From contig JAKSXM010000007.1 of the NCBI GenBank assembly GCA_022575985.1, positions 36,458,501 through 36,522,500 of the forward strand: DNA of 64,000 nt, written 5' to 3'. The stretch comes from Anagrus nilaparvatae (lineage: Eukaryota; Arthropoda; Insecta; Hymenoptera; Mymaridae). Shown in pieces: positions 9,888-20,933 of this stretch (positions within the stretch are counted from its first letter, which is position 1; each line of letters begins with the position of its first letter). The position numbers and the translations under genes are program-made. The notes beneath the pieces were generated by a model. That model was not told the DNA's origin. It was given only the letters and a program-made list of their open reading frames with translations, and searched no databases.

Positions 9888-12800
9888 TTACAAATTATCA
9901 TTTTCCTCATTATTCAATGTATTTAATAAAATTAGTTTATGAATTGGACGCTTTAAAATTGTCGACCCCACTTCGAGTTCCACCACTCTGACTAAACCAT
10001 CAGGGCCCTTGAAAACCTTGACGACTTTAGCCAATGGCCATTTACAGGGTGGCATTGTCTCATCCGAGATCAACACTACGTCATCAACATCAATATTCTT
10101 TTTCTTAAGCAACCATTTTTGGCGCTCTTGTAAAGTTTGTAAGTACTCAGTTGACCAACAGCGCCACCAACTCTGGAGCATTTGTTGTATCAACTTGTAT
10201 CTTTCAGTTGGGGGAATTTTTAAATTCTCATAATTTGGTTCAGGCAGAATGTATGACTCTGATTGTGTCAGCAATAGGGAGGGTGATAAAAACAAATTAT
10301 CTGAAGGATCATCGGTTAGAGGGACCAATGGCCTCAAATTAAGGCAAGCTTCAATTTGTTTAAGCAATGTATACATTTCCTCAAAGGTTAGTTGGCGATT
10401 TCCAACTACTCTTCGGATATGGTGTTTCACCGACTTTACAGCCGCTTCCCAGATTCCGCCAAAATGAGGAGCTCCTGGGGAGTTAAATTTCCAGGTAGTA
10501 CCTTCATTTGCCAAAGAACCCACAAGTTCATGCATGTATTCAGAAGAGGCATCATACATTTCCTTGAGGATTTTATTAGCCCCAACAAAGGTAGTTCCCT
10601 GGTCACTTATCAACTCAGAACATTGTCCTCTTGTTGACGTGAACCTCCGGAAAGCAGCAATAAAGTCCTGACTTGAATACCCAGAGACTAATTCGAGATG
10701 CACCGCTTTAGTGTTCATGCATACAAAAACGGCAATGTATGATTTATATAATGTTTTATGCGCCCCACGAACTCTAAACCTTATTGTCTCAAAAGGACCC
10801 GCATAATCTACTCCACTTATTCTAAACGGTTTATCAGGTTTTGTTATTCTACAAGCGGGTAGAATTCCCATTTTTTGTGTTAATGTGTTTGAGTTGTACC
10901 TTATGCATGTGTTACATTTATGAATTCGACTTCTAACTAAATTTCTTGCTTTAATAATCCAAAACTCTTGCCTTAAGGAAGAGAGTGTTAAGAGAACACC
11001 TCCATGCAGAGTTTTTTCATGAATATAATCTACTAGAAGTTTAGAGAATGTGCATTTGCTTGGAAGAATCCATGGGTGTTTTTGATCATAGTCAAGAAGT
11101 GCAAAATGAATCCGACCACCTAACCTGAGTAGGTTTTGATCAAAGAATGGATCTAAACGTCTCAAATTTAAATCATTTAATTTTTGATTACTTTTAAGCA
11201 AATTAATGTCTGTAGAAAAATAGCTAGCTTGAACTAGGTAAATCCAAGACATTCTCGCTCTAACTAATTCAGGCACAGAAACTAATTCATAGAATCCTCT
11301 ATAATATTTTACCTTGAACCATTGGCTATTCAATAGGCAAGACTTTTGTTTCAATTTGATTTTACTTTTAGTATAAATTTTATCAATAAACCTAAGCACA
11401 TAAGCTGTGATTCTTAAGAGTTTTAGCAAAGAAGAATATTTATCGACCAAATTCCATATAACTATTTCAGATTTTTTATTTGAAGAGGTAACATGACAAT
11501 CAACATTTAGTAAATTTACTGATTTACTTAAAATGCTATTGTCAAGATTTATTGGTTCTTTAACCATTACTCCCCCTTCCCACCAAAGAGAAAAATCTTC
11601 TAATTGGTCTGGAGGTAAACCTCTGGAAATACAATCAGCTGGGTTATGTTTAGATTTAACGTGGCACCAAAACGCCTTCGGAAGCAAAGTATGTATAGCA
11701 GAGCAACGATGCTTAACAAACCTTTCCCATTTAGAAGGATGTTCGTTTAACCAATACAATACGTCAGTTGAATCGGTATGTAAATATATTTTAACAGAAT
11801 CTAATTTTAACGCCCTTAATACTTTTACTGTTAATTTAACTAATAAATGGGCGGCATTTAACTCTAATTTGGGTATCGTTAGAATTGGTTTAATGGGTGC
11901 TACTTTTGATTTAGCTTGAATCAGATGAATATAACTTTTATTATTATGCGTAATTTTTAAATAAGTGCAAGCACCATAAGCAAGTTCAGATGTATCAGCA
12001 AACCCGTAGAGTTCATACTTTGCTTCAGGTACGTATTTGAGCCATCTTTTAATTTTTATAGTTTTAATTTTATTTAAATTGGAGTACCAATCTTTAAACT
12101 CATCTCGCAAGGAGACAGGTAATTTAGTATCCCAATCAAGTTTAGGGTTCTTTTCCCTCCATAGTTTTTGTAAAAAGATTTTAGCTATAATTACTACTGG
12201 CGCAAGCCAGCCAAGGGGGTCGAATAATTTAGCAATTGACGAAAGTACCTGTCTTCTTGTGAGATCAGTCTTCAAATTGTCTAAAGAAAAATCAAAAGTG
12301 AAGTGATCGGTGTTTGGACACCAATTTAAACCTAATAAGTTAAAGCAAGAATTAGACAATTTAACTTCTGCACGAATTGATACTGGAAAATCTAGCAACT
12401 CTGGCGTATTCGCCATCCACTTATGCAAGGAAAAGCCACCCACCTTGCAAATTTGTATCAGATCCGCCTGTTTTTGCAATGCTTCAGCAAGTGAATGACC
12501 ACCCGATAATGTGTCATCCATATATGTTTCTTTAGTTAAAATATCGACAGCCAGTGGAAAACGGTGACCTTCGTCCAGCGCTAACTGTCTTATTACACGA
12601 TTTGCAAGGTAGGGACTGATAATCATCCCATAAGTGACGGTTTTGAGTGACCAAGATTGCAACTCTTCAGAGTCACTGTAACGCCATAAAATTTGCTGAT
12701 ATTTTCTATCATTAGGATGAACTAATATTTGCCTGAACATATGTTCAATATCAGAGACAAAAACAAATTTATATTTCATCCAGTTAATAAGCAGTTCAGC

Positions 12801-13727
12801 TAAGTCTGGAAGCAAATTTTCACCGCAATGCAATAAGTCATTAATTGATATTTTATCATAGTCCTTAGCTGAACCGTTAAAAACCGAACGAAATTTCCGA
12901 TTTTGACCTAATATGCCATGATGTGGCAAGAAATAATGCAATAAAAATGATAAAATAGCATCAGAGGGTTCCATATGACCTAAGGTTTCATAATCTTTCA
13001 TAAATTTGTGGTAAGCCTGAGCAAATTCAGGGTTACTTTTAAATCGTGCTTCCATCTTATCGAAAACTCTCTTTGCATGCTGAAAGGAGCCGTTGAATTT
13101 CAATGTTTTTGTATCTGGATTTTTGAATGGCAAGCGAACAATGTAACGACCATCTGAGTCTCGAGAATGTGTATTGACAAAATAATCCTCACATGCCCGC
13201 TCATCTGGAGTTAATAGGGCTCGAGGAGAAATTGATATTTCTTCCTGTTGCCAGAATTTCTCTAAATTAAATGAGATATCAGAAATTTCACGAAGATCAG
13301 CTATTAAAACACAAGAATTAGAACCCTTACCCGGATTTCCTGAAATTATCCAACCTAAATTTGAATTTGTAGCAATGGGTTCATATTCTTTGCCTTTTTC
13401 AATTCCATCTTTAACTAGCAAAGCATGGCAAGTAGTGCTTAACAGTATATCAATTCGACCTCTTTTTGCAAATAAAGGGTCAGCAAGTTGTAAGTTTTTT
13501 AGGTGAGCAAAATTTTGAGCTTTAATATCCAACTTGGGTGAGTAAGAAGAAATAGTAGGTGTAATAAAAGCTTCCACATTTAGCACATAATCCGAATAAA
13601 AATGAGGTTTTACATCAAAGTTTACCATATAAGAGCATATTAAGTCAGTTTTACCACCTATACCTGAAACTGGTAATTGCGCTTTGTGTTTTTTAAGATG
13701 TAATCTTTTACATACGCTTGAGAACAT
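9888..13727 (-). CDS. pol: BEL/Pao pol polyprotein (nested element)
   Basis: 1279 codons without a stop. It would convert element RNA to DNA and insert it. Order: DUF1758-like segment (to about residue 130), RT with VFNGSAK (about 283-289), FVSDIEHMFRQIL and the catalytic YMDD (about 402-405), RNase H (YGFADTSELAYGA, HTDSTDVLYWL, NPADCISRG), HHCC integrase finger (HEKTLHGG, CNTCIRYN), integrase core with Asp in VDYAGP, Asp in ISDQGTTFVG and Glu in GIWEAAVKS, and a DUF5641-type end (PPCKWPLAKV). The ATG at 13727 is only the first Met in this frame, because the protease motif lies upstream in the gag frame. The long frame therefore probably begins at a frameshift, not at a true start. All catalytic residues that I can see are present. 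Confidence 0.92.
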   Translation of the reverse strand: MFSSVCKRLHLKKHKAQLPVSGIGGKTDLICSYMVNFDVKPHFYSDYVLNVEAFITPTISSYSPKLDIKAQNFAHLKNLQLADPLFAKRGRIDILLSTTCHALLVKDGIEKGKEYEPIATNSNLGWIISGNPGKGSNSCVLIADLREISDISFNLEKFWQQEEISISPRALLTPDERACEDYFVNTHSRDSDGRYIVRLPFKNPDTKTLKFNGSFQHAKRVFDKMEARFKSNPEFAQAYHKFMKDYETLGHMEPSDAILSFLLHYFLPHHGILGQNRKFRSVFNGSAKDYDKISINDLLHCGENLLPDLAELLINWMKYKFVFVSDIEHMFRQILVHPNDRKYQQILWRYSDSEELQSWSLKTVTYGMIISPYLANRVIRQLALDEGHRFPLAVDILTKETYMDDTLSGGHSLAEALQKQADLIQICKVGGFSLHKWMANTPELLDFPVSIRAEVKLSNSCFNLLGLNWCPNTDHFTFDFSLDNLKTDLTRRQVLSSIAKLFDPLGWLAPVVIIAKIFLQKLWREKNPKLDWDTKLPVSLRDEFKDWYSNLNKIKTIKIKRWLKYVPEAKYELYGFADTSELAYGACTYLKITHNNKSYIHLIQAKSKVAPIKPILTIPKLELNAAHLLVKLTVKVLRALKLDSVKIYLHTDSTDVLYWLNEHPSKWERFVKHRCSAIHTLLPKAFWCHVKSKHNPADCISRGLPPDQLEDFSLWWEGGVMVKEPINLDNSILSKSVNLLNVDCHVTSSNKKSEIVIWNLVDKYSSLLKLLRITAYVLRFIDKIYTKSKIKLKQKSCLLNSQWFKVKYYRGFYELVSVPELVRARMSWIYLVQASYFSTDINLLKSNQKLNDLNLRRLDPFFDQNLLRLGGRIHFALLDYDQKHPWILPSKCTFSKLLVDYIHEKTLHGGVLLTLSSLRQEFWIIKARNLVRSRIHKCNTCIRYNSNTLTQKMGILPACRITKPDKPFRISGVDYAGPFETIRFRVRGAHKTLYKSYIAVFVCMNTKAVHLELVSGYSSQDFIAAFRRFTSTRGQCSELISDQGTTFVGANKILKEMYDASSEYMHELVGSLANEGTTWKFNSPGAPHFGGIWEAAVKSVKHHIRRVVGNRQLTFEEMYTLLKQIEACLNLRPLVPLTDDPSDNLFLSPSLLLTQSESYILPEPNYENLKIPPTERYKLIQQMLQSWWRCWSTEYLQTLQERQKWLLKKKNIDVDDVVLISDETMPPCKWPLAKVVKVFKGPDGLVRVVELEVGSTILKRPIHKLILLNTLNNEENDNL

Positions 13728-13822
13728 TGATCGATTAGCGCTTTCGCTAATATCTCAAACCCATCATTTGAACACACTTTTACAATAGCCGTTGCTAAAA
13801 GTGGTTGGGTATTTAATTGTCA
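13728..13822 (-). pseudogene. Gag/protease junction with TGA and frameshift (nested element)
   Basis: In the gag frame the TGA at 13822-13820 is followed without further stops by protease-like sequence ending ALIDQCSQA near 13720, which matches ALIDNCSQA of the outer copy. The pol frame is entered only after a frame change there. Compared with the outer copy, about 16 bp encoding FISES-type residues are missing at this point. The outer copy reads a Cys (TGC) where this one has TGA, so mutation is the simplest explanation. Programmed stop readthrough or frameshift is possible but not supported by the relative. Confidence 0.75.
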
Positions 13823-15220
13823 TGAATTTGTAGATAACGCCTGTGCTTCAGCAGAAACTGTTTCTTTATGTGTATTATTTGCATTATTATGTGTTTCACT
13901 GTTATTATTTTTCTTATACCCTTTAATGTGTAGAGTAGTGTGGTGCTTCTGTTTGCAAGTATTACACCGTTTTGTCGATTTGCAATCCGCAATGAAATGT
14001 GTACCTAGGCAATTATAACATCTCTTATTTTTTAAGACTATTTCTTCCCTTTGTTTGGGTGTTTTATTTTTATATTCATTACAAAATAAGAAAAAATGAT
14101 TGGAATTGCAAATAACACATTCATTTGAATTATTTCTAGACTTTGAATTTTGCTTGGAATGATTATTGACATTAGTATTGAGGACTTTTGCAGAATTATT
14201 TGAATTATTGTAATTTCTATTTTTGCTATGATCAAAAAATTGTTTATTAGTATTGCTACTACTTGCCTCTTCAATAGACTCTAATATACTAACTTGATTT
14301 TCTATAAAATCAAGTAATTTCTTTAGTGAAGGGGGCTCATTAATAGATTTCGCAGAAATAGTCTCATTTTGATCTGTTTCATTGACTGGTGTTGGTAGAA
14401 TATTGCAGTGTGTGCTATAAAATATTTCCCACTGTCTTCGAATATCAGTGTCAAGTAAATTTAATATATGAAAGACCAAGAGATCATCCCACGATTCTAT
14501 TGGTCTACCCAAACCCTTTAAAGCAGACAGTGGTGTTGTGATTCCTGAAAGTACTTTTTTAAGTTCAGAAGCCGATGATTTGGAGATAGGCCTAAGGGAG
14601 TATAGATTTGCTATATGTGCATGAACTAATCTTTTTTTAACCTCGTACCTCTCCTTAAGCTTATCCCAAACCACTTGAAAGTTAGCATCAGTCGGCTGAT
14701 ATGAAGCAGCTATCTTGGCTGCATCGCCCTCTAATACTGATATCAGCTGATGAAACTTTGCCACGTTTGAATAATTTTTTCTATTGATCACCGACGAAAC
14801 AAACATATCGCGAAATGACTCCCACGCGGTGTAATCGCCACTAAAATGAGGAATATTTAGCGGAGGGAGCCTTTCATTTTCTAATGTAACTATTTGAGGT
14901 CTAGGTAAAGGTTGATCAATATGATTAGTGGTTGGGTTGCTATCTAAAAACGTTTGAAATTTAGACATATTTTGAAGAAAAAGTTCCTCTACTTGTATAA
15001 AGTGATCTTCCTTTATATAAGGTTGATCTTGAAGGGCAGGGTAGTCTCTGTGGCCAATAATCAAAAAGTTATTTTGGTCGTAAGTTGACCAAACTCTTTC
15101 TAAATTTTGCATCCTAACTTTGCAGTCAGAGACTGTCTTTATGCCTGCAGCTTCAAAGTTTGCAAAAGAATTTACTATTCTAGGACGGATTGTAGCTTGC
15201 TCCAAAATTGTAGACGCCAT
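13820..15220 (-). CDS. gag: BEL/Pao gag (nested element)
   Basis: 466 codons from MASTILEQATIRPRIVNSF. It would form the particle shell and package RNA. The N-terminal 110 residues are helical or charged. The DUF1759-like region follows (LPPLNIPHFSGDYTAWESF, then VWDKLKERYEVKKRLVHAHI). An Asn-rich linker (SNTNK, NNSNN) leads to the C-terminal zinc knuckles CVICNSNHFFLFC, CYNCLGTHFIADC and CNTCKQKHHTTLH. It ends at a TGA that the outer relative lacks, and the 20 or so residues before the stop (HKETVSAEAQALSTNS) may be the normal spacer to protease. It is the only intact gag in the window. Confidence 0.9.
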   Translation of the reverse strand: MASTILEQATIRPRIVNSFANFEAAGIKTVSDCKVRMQNLERVWSTYDQNNFLIIGHRDYPALQDQPYIKEDHFIQVEELFLQNMSKFQTFLDSNPTTNHIDQPLPRPQIVTLENERLPPLNIPHFSGDYTAWESFRDMFVSSVINRKNYSNVAKFHQLISVLEGDAAKIAASYQPTDANFQVVWDKLKERYEVKKRLVHAHIANLYSLRPISKSSASELKKVLSGITTPLSALKGLGRPIESWDDLLVFHILNLLDTDIRRQWEIFYSTHCNILPTPVNETDQNETISAKSINEPPSLKKLLDFIENQVSILESIEEASSSNTNKQFFDHSKNRNYNNSNNSAKVLNTNVNNHSKQNSKSRNNSNECVICNSNHFFLFCNEYKNKTPKQREEIVLKNKRCYNCLGTHFIADCKSTKRCNTCKQKHHTTLHIKGYKKNNNSETHNNANNTHKETVSAEAQALSTNS

Positions 15221-17714
15221 TGTTCAACAAATCAATGTAGTGAACAAATATACAGAGATATATAAACTTATTAGAAGTTAAATGCTTTAAATAATTGTAA
15301 TAAAAGAGTAAATTTAATATAGTAGTAGTATCAAATTTAAAAATTAAGTATTTTATTTATATAGTAATTGTAATTGAAGTTTAAATAATTAAGAGTAATT
15401 ATATTGAGTAATTTTCATAAAAAGTTACCTATAAGGCAGCATGGTAGCATTTAAAAAAAATCAAGCACATATTAAACAATAGTGTTAATTTAAAATAAGA
15501 TTAATAATTAATATACTTGACCTTTAAATAAATTAAAGGAAAGATATTAAACAATTAGATAATTTAAGATAACAATAATTAATTCAGATAAAAATAAGTA
15601 ATTAAAACTATTAACTGGTTAATTGAACAATAATGTTAATTTAATATATAAATAATGATTGATAATTAATTAATATTATTATTTTTTTTAATAATATAAA
15701 AGCAATTTGAATAATGATTGATAGACATAAATGTTACAGCAAAGACTCCTAATGATAAAGCAAAAAATTAAATAGATTTTTAAGTCAAATATAGCATTTA
15801 ACTTCCATAAGTTGTAGACAATACGCAATATTTAAATAATTATCAAAAGAGACAGAAGGTATAATATTATAAATGTATGAATATATATAATCTAATCAAA
15901 ATTAAACAATACAATATTTTGAAATAGGTTTTAAAAATTTAATTAAAAAATAAGACCTAATTGGATGTTTGACAACGCAGTATTCCCCCAGGATGAGTCA
16001 ATGTCTCCTAGTGCTGTACAATGTGTGGCCAGAAACCAGGCAAAATATCATCAAGGTCTGCAAAGCCTGAAGTCCACCAGAGCAGCTTAATCAAAGAGGA
16101 TCAACAGCTTCAAGCTCCAAGATTCACCCAAAATAATATCTATGGAACATCAGAAATAATTAGTTTTATTGAAACAATTCAGAAAATAATAATTTGTTAG
16201 TATGTTACTAATTTGCAAAACTGTTAATCATTTAAAATTTGCAATTTTAAGTTAAATTAATTAAAATATTGAAAATTATTGAAAAGAGTTTAAAGTTAAT
16301 AACCTATTTGAACTTAATATAATTGAAAATTAATAAAAGATTTTAAAGTTAATAAAATATTTGAATTTTAATTTAATTGAAAATTAATAAAAGATTTTAA
16401 AGTTAATAAAATGTTTGAATTTAATTTAACATAAATCAAGTTTATTATTTTGTTCACACATACATACATGAGCAGCTCTCTATATTGATTTAATAAAAAT
16501 AGCAGTTTTTTTTTTTTTTTAATAATATAAGTTAAATTTAATAAAAGCTATTGATTAATAAAAGTTAATAATTTTTTTGCATAATTTTACTTTAATTGAG
16601 TAATTGAATTTCAAAATTTTACAAACAAAAGTAAAAAAAAAAAAAATTTTAATAAATAATAGCACAATAATATAATACAACAATACTTGTAAATTTCGTA
16701 TACGTTTACCAGTATTTTAATTTTTCATTAACAATTTTTTTTAAAAAAAATTAAATGCATATACAAAATAACTTATGTTTTTATTTCTCTTGTTGCGTCG
16801 TTACTATGGAGACGATCATGTATACTCTTGTTGTTCTGCTGGCCTAATTTTTCATGCGCCGCAAGTTCGCGCTGATATCCCCCTTTGTGTGAATTTCACT
16901 TGTTGAGGATGAAGGACTGCGCGCGCCGAGTCGGTCGTGATGATGTTAATGAACCCGTCGTCTGTTGCCAGGTCGCTTTTTCTTGTATGAAGGACTGCGC
17001 GCGCTGCTATATAAAAATGGCCTGCCTTGTCTTACACTTTGCGATGTATTATTGGGCTGTATAAAAAACGCGCCAATTTCCCCTTTTGGTGACGTCACAT
17101 TCAATTTTTAATAATTTATTTATTATTCTTCTTAATTTATTTGATATGCTAATTTAATATCTGGTTTTAATTTTTTATTCCTTTATTTTTTAATTTTATC
17201 GTTGTCTTCTTAATTTTCTTAGTATTTGTTGAATTGTATAATTTTTGGCACTGTATTTAAAATTTTAAACTTCCATCTTGATTTTTGTAAAAATGCAGCA
17301 TGTTCTTCTCTTTTTTTTTTAATTAGCAATTGTCCAAAAAAAACAAAATTTTTCTTTCAATACTATTTTAAAAATAATATTTTGATCATGCGTGTCCGCC
17401 GTTTTCATCATTTTTTTTTGCAACTGCACGTGCTCCAAATTATCACAACATTGTGATTTTAATATTGTGAAGCTAATATCACTGATTATAATATTGTAAT
17501 TTTGCGAATCCTTTTTTCACTTTTCCTTTAAATACAGGTGCACTTTTTAAATAAAAAAGGAAATTAAGCAGTTCATTACACTTGCACGTGTATGAAAAAA
17601 AAATAAAACATCCGTCTTTTTCTTTGACGTAAACTTTGTTTCTTATATTGAAAAGGATATTTTAACACAATATACTTCACTGTATTCGCAGGATCGACCG
17701 TAGGGATGCCATAA
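15221..17714 (-). other. Leader of nested BEL/Pao element, with primer-binding site
   Basis: About 2.5 kb of untranslated, very AT-rich sequence with two GC-richer patches: 15970-16140 and 16790-17100. The second contains GCGCGC motifs and two GAAGGACTGCGCGCG copies. The primer-binding site is at about 17694-17711, reading TGGCATCCCTACGGTCGA on the minus strand, three bases after the 5' LTR. No convincing protein is seen. The 76-codon plus-strand frame at 17226-17456 looks fortuitous. Confidence 0.65.
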
Positions 17715-17877
17715 TGTTTGATAAGGATGTTGGATATGGTATGTAATTAGGAGCCATTATAATGAAAAACACAATTAATAATATAACTGGCTGTGAGCAA
17801 GTCGGCATCTGTATATACTTATAAAGTAGGGAGAGCGCTCAACACACACACACGAATATATACATATTTACATAACA
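17715..17877 (-). repeat. 5' LTR of nested BEL/Pao element
   Basis: 163 bp with the same ends as 9288-9481 but 31 bp shorter through two internal size differences. It is followed on the plus side by the target copy AAACT and the interrupted YMDD codons. Confidence 0.93.
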
Positions 17878-20534
17878 AAACTTACATGGATGATACGTTA
17901 TCAGGCGGTCATACCTTAGAAGAAGCTACCAAAAAACAGGCATACTTAATCAATATTTGCAAGGTGGGTGGCTTTGAATTACATAAATGGATGGCCAATC
18001 ACAAATCGTGACTAAGTCAATTTTCAGACTACCTTCAGTCGAACTCAGACCCTTCTCATTCCTATTTTAGTTTGTTAGGCCTAAATTGGAATCCTTCAGA
18101 AGATTCATTCTTTTTCAAAATTGAAATTGACCAGTTTAACAAGTCAGTCACCAAAAGAACAGTGGTTTCAAGTATCGCAAAATTATATGATCCCCTATGG
18201 TGGTTGGCCCCTGTTATCATCACAGCCAAAGCCTTCATACAAAAACTTTGGTTGACCAAAATTGACTGGGAAGACAAACTATCTCAGACTTTGGAGGCTG
18301 AATTTTTGAACTTGTACAATCAAATTCCATTATTGAATGGAATTAAAATCAATCGTTGGTTAGGCTTTCTCCCAAATGCAAAATTTGAAATATATGGATT
18401 TGCGGACTCTTCTATAATAGAATATGCAGCTTGCGTCTACTTAAAAATAATTAGATCAGATAAAGCAGAGGTTAGATTGATTCAAGCCAAATCAAAAGTG
18501 GCTCCTTTAAAACCGTTGTTGACAATTCCAAAATGAAAGTTGAACGCAGCCCTGTTGTTGGCAAAATTAGTTAAAAAGGTGGAAAATACTCTAAAATTTG
18601 AATTTGTTAACACTTATTTGTTTACTCATTCGACTGATGTTTTATACTGGTTAAAAGACCATCCTTCAAGATGGAATCAATTTGTAGCAAATAGATGTTC
18701 TCAAATCCACAATCTCCTTCCTGACGCTTTCTGGAATCAAGTTAGATCAGGTGATAATCCGGCAGATTGTATCTCTAGAGGGATTACTCCTGAACAGTTA
18801 CTCTCTTTTTCGTTGTGGTGGGAAGGGAGTCGTTTAATTAAAAACACTCATTTATTTATCAAAAAAGATGCATTTCAAACCAGAAATATATGCAATTCAA
18901 ATTGCCATTGTGATTGTTTAAGTGCAAATACAAATACTAAAAATAAGGAAATTGAAGTTTGGGATCTGTTAAACAGCTACTCTGCGTAATCTTACTCTTA
19001 ATCTTACTCTCTTAATCTCAGTACCCTGTTAAGAATAACCTCAATTATTTTAAGATTTATCTTTAATATTATTAAGAAGTCTAAGAAATTAAAAACTTTA
19101 ACTAACTCAAATTTATTTTCGAATAATTGGTTTAAATTAATTGAAGTTAATAAATCTTTTCCTATAGTCCCGGTTGCAGAAAAACATAGAGCAAAACTTA
19201 CTTGGCTTTATATAATACAACACGCATACTTTGACAAAGAATTTAAAATTATCAAGCACAATGGTAACTTGAAAAACTCTTCCATTACTCGATTAAATCC
19301 TTTCGTTAATCAAAACTTGTTAAGATTAGGAGGTCGTTTCAATAGCTCTTTAATGGACTATGACCAAAAATTTCCTTTCATATTACCTTATAAAAATATG
19401 TTCTCTAAATTGTTAGTCAAATCTCATCATAACAAAACACTACATGGTGGCGTTAATTTAACATTATCATCAGTTAGACAAGAGGTATGGATTGTAAAAG
19501 GTCGTTCTTTAGTTAAAAAAATCATCCATAGTTGTCACAGTTGTATTAGATACAATGCAAGTCGTTCAAATCAAAAAATGGGATTTCTTCCTTCTTTTAG
19601 AATAGGACGACCTGATAAGCCATTCAGAGTAACAGGTGTTGATTATGCTGGACCTATTACCATTTTAAATTCCCGTGGTAGAGGTTCTAAGACTTCTAAG
19701 GCTTATCTTGCAGTTTTTATTTGTATGGCTTCTCGTGCCGTCCACTTAGAATAAATAACAGGATATACCAGCAAGGATTTTATTGCGGCCTTCCGTAGAT
19801 TTACATCCACTAGGGGGCAATGTTCTATTTTAGTTAGTGATAGAGGTACAAATTTTGTAGGTGCTAATAGAATTCTAAAAGAAATGTATATGGAGTCTTC
19901 TACTCATATGCAAGAATTAGAAAATCTATTAGTTGATGAAGGTACTTCTTGGGTGTTTAATCCTCCTGGTTCTCCTCATTTTGGTGGTTTGTGGGAAGCC
20001 GCTGTTAAATCAGTGAAACATCATTTAAGAAGGGTGTTAGGTGATCACAAGTTAACTTTTAAAGAATATTGTACATTAATTAAGCAGGTAGAAGCGTGTC
20101 TTAATTCGCGCCCCTTAATACTCTTAACAGAAGATCCCACTGACAGACAAATACTCTGCCCATCAATGATCTTGCACCAGTCAAACTCATACATGTTACC
20201 AGAACCTGATTACACTAACGACAAAATACTACCAACGCAACGTTACAAACAGGTGCAGAACATGGTACAAGACTGGTGGAAAACTTGGTCTCTAGAGTAT
20301 TTAAACACAATACAGGAAAGACACAAGTGGAAACAAGCTATGCGAGATATACAGGTGGACAATATAGTTTTGATATCAGATGAGACAATGCCTCCACCTA
20401 AGTGGCCTTTAGCCAGAGTTATCAAGACATATCAGGGTGATGATGGATTAACAAGGGTGGCCTCTTTGAGAACAAGCGTTTCTGTACTGAGGCCAATAAA
20501 TAAATTAGTATTGCTTGAGACTCATAATAATTAA
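17878..20534 (+). pseudogene. pol: BEL/Pao pol, second part: RT end, RNase H, integrase (outer element)
   Basis: It resumes with AAACT TAC ATG GAT GAT (T-YMDD), directly continuous with the frame cut at 9287. RT thumb (LLGLNWNPSEDSF), RNase H (YGFADSSIIEYAACVYL, THSTDVLYWL, NPADCISRG), HHCC finger (HNKTLHGG, CHSCIRYN), integrase core (VDYAGP, VSDRGTNFVG, GLWEAAVKS) and the DUF5641-type end (PPPKWPLARV) follow in order. Breaks: TGA near 18009-18011, TGA at 18534-18536 (in place of a Leu codon before ELNAA), TAA at 18987-18989 with a short CTTACTCTTAAT duplication and frame loss up to about 19269, and TAA at 19752-19754. The terminal stop at 20534 is natural. Confidence 0.92.
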
Positions 20535-20933
20535 AAAGAGATTTTTATTATTCTGTCTCATTGTTCTAATTTTCATAATTGAAATATTTATTTTGTTTTT
20601 CTTTTTTATATTAATTGTATATATTTAAATTATTTTAAATTATTAATTCTATAATCTTTAAAAAAAAAAAAAAAATTGGAATGTATTTATGTATTTATGT
20701 AATTATTTATTTATTTATTAATTCATTTATGTATATAAAGATATTTATTCTTTCATTTAAAAATTTAACAAATTTGTAAATAAAAATCTAATTAAAACGT
20801 GTACTTTAAACTTTTTTGAATTTTTAAAATGTATTATTGCAACTTTTACAATTTTTTCTTTTAAACATTTTAAATTTTCAAAAATAAACTCCCTCTGCTT
20901 CGACATTCTACTTCATAGAATGGGTGGGTGGGA
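20535..20933 (+). other. 3' untranslated region and polypurine tract of outer BEL/Pao element
   Basis: AT-rich, with TATTTATG repeats at about 20680-20730. The tract GGGTGGGTGGGA (20922-20933) abuts the 3' LTR. Confidence 0.75.

Larger units (their letters stand above)
9288..17877 (-). mobile_element. Nested BEL/Pao LTR retrotransposon, near-intact coding
   Basis: LTRs at 9288-9481 and 17715-17877 start TGTTTGATAAGG and end TACATAACA. The flanking duplication AAACT is at 9283-9287 and 17878-17882. On the minus strand the order is 5' LTR (17877-17715), primer site, about 2.5-kb leader, gag, pol, purine tract, 3' LTR. It is related to but distinct from the host element: the same protein order, with clearly different sequence and different LTRs. 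Damage seen is one in-frame TGA and one frameshift, both between gag and the main pol frame, and two size differences between LTRs. Confidence 0.95.

Noticed and set aside
10009..12498. Plus-strand frames opposite nested pol (for example 128 codons at 11533-11919)
   Set aside because: Antisense to an intact pol with catalytic residues; no motif of their own.
14038..14274. 78-codon frame inside nested gag
   Set aside because: Shifted reading of the zinc-knuckle region of gag.
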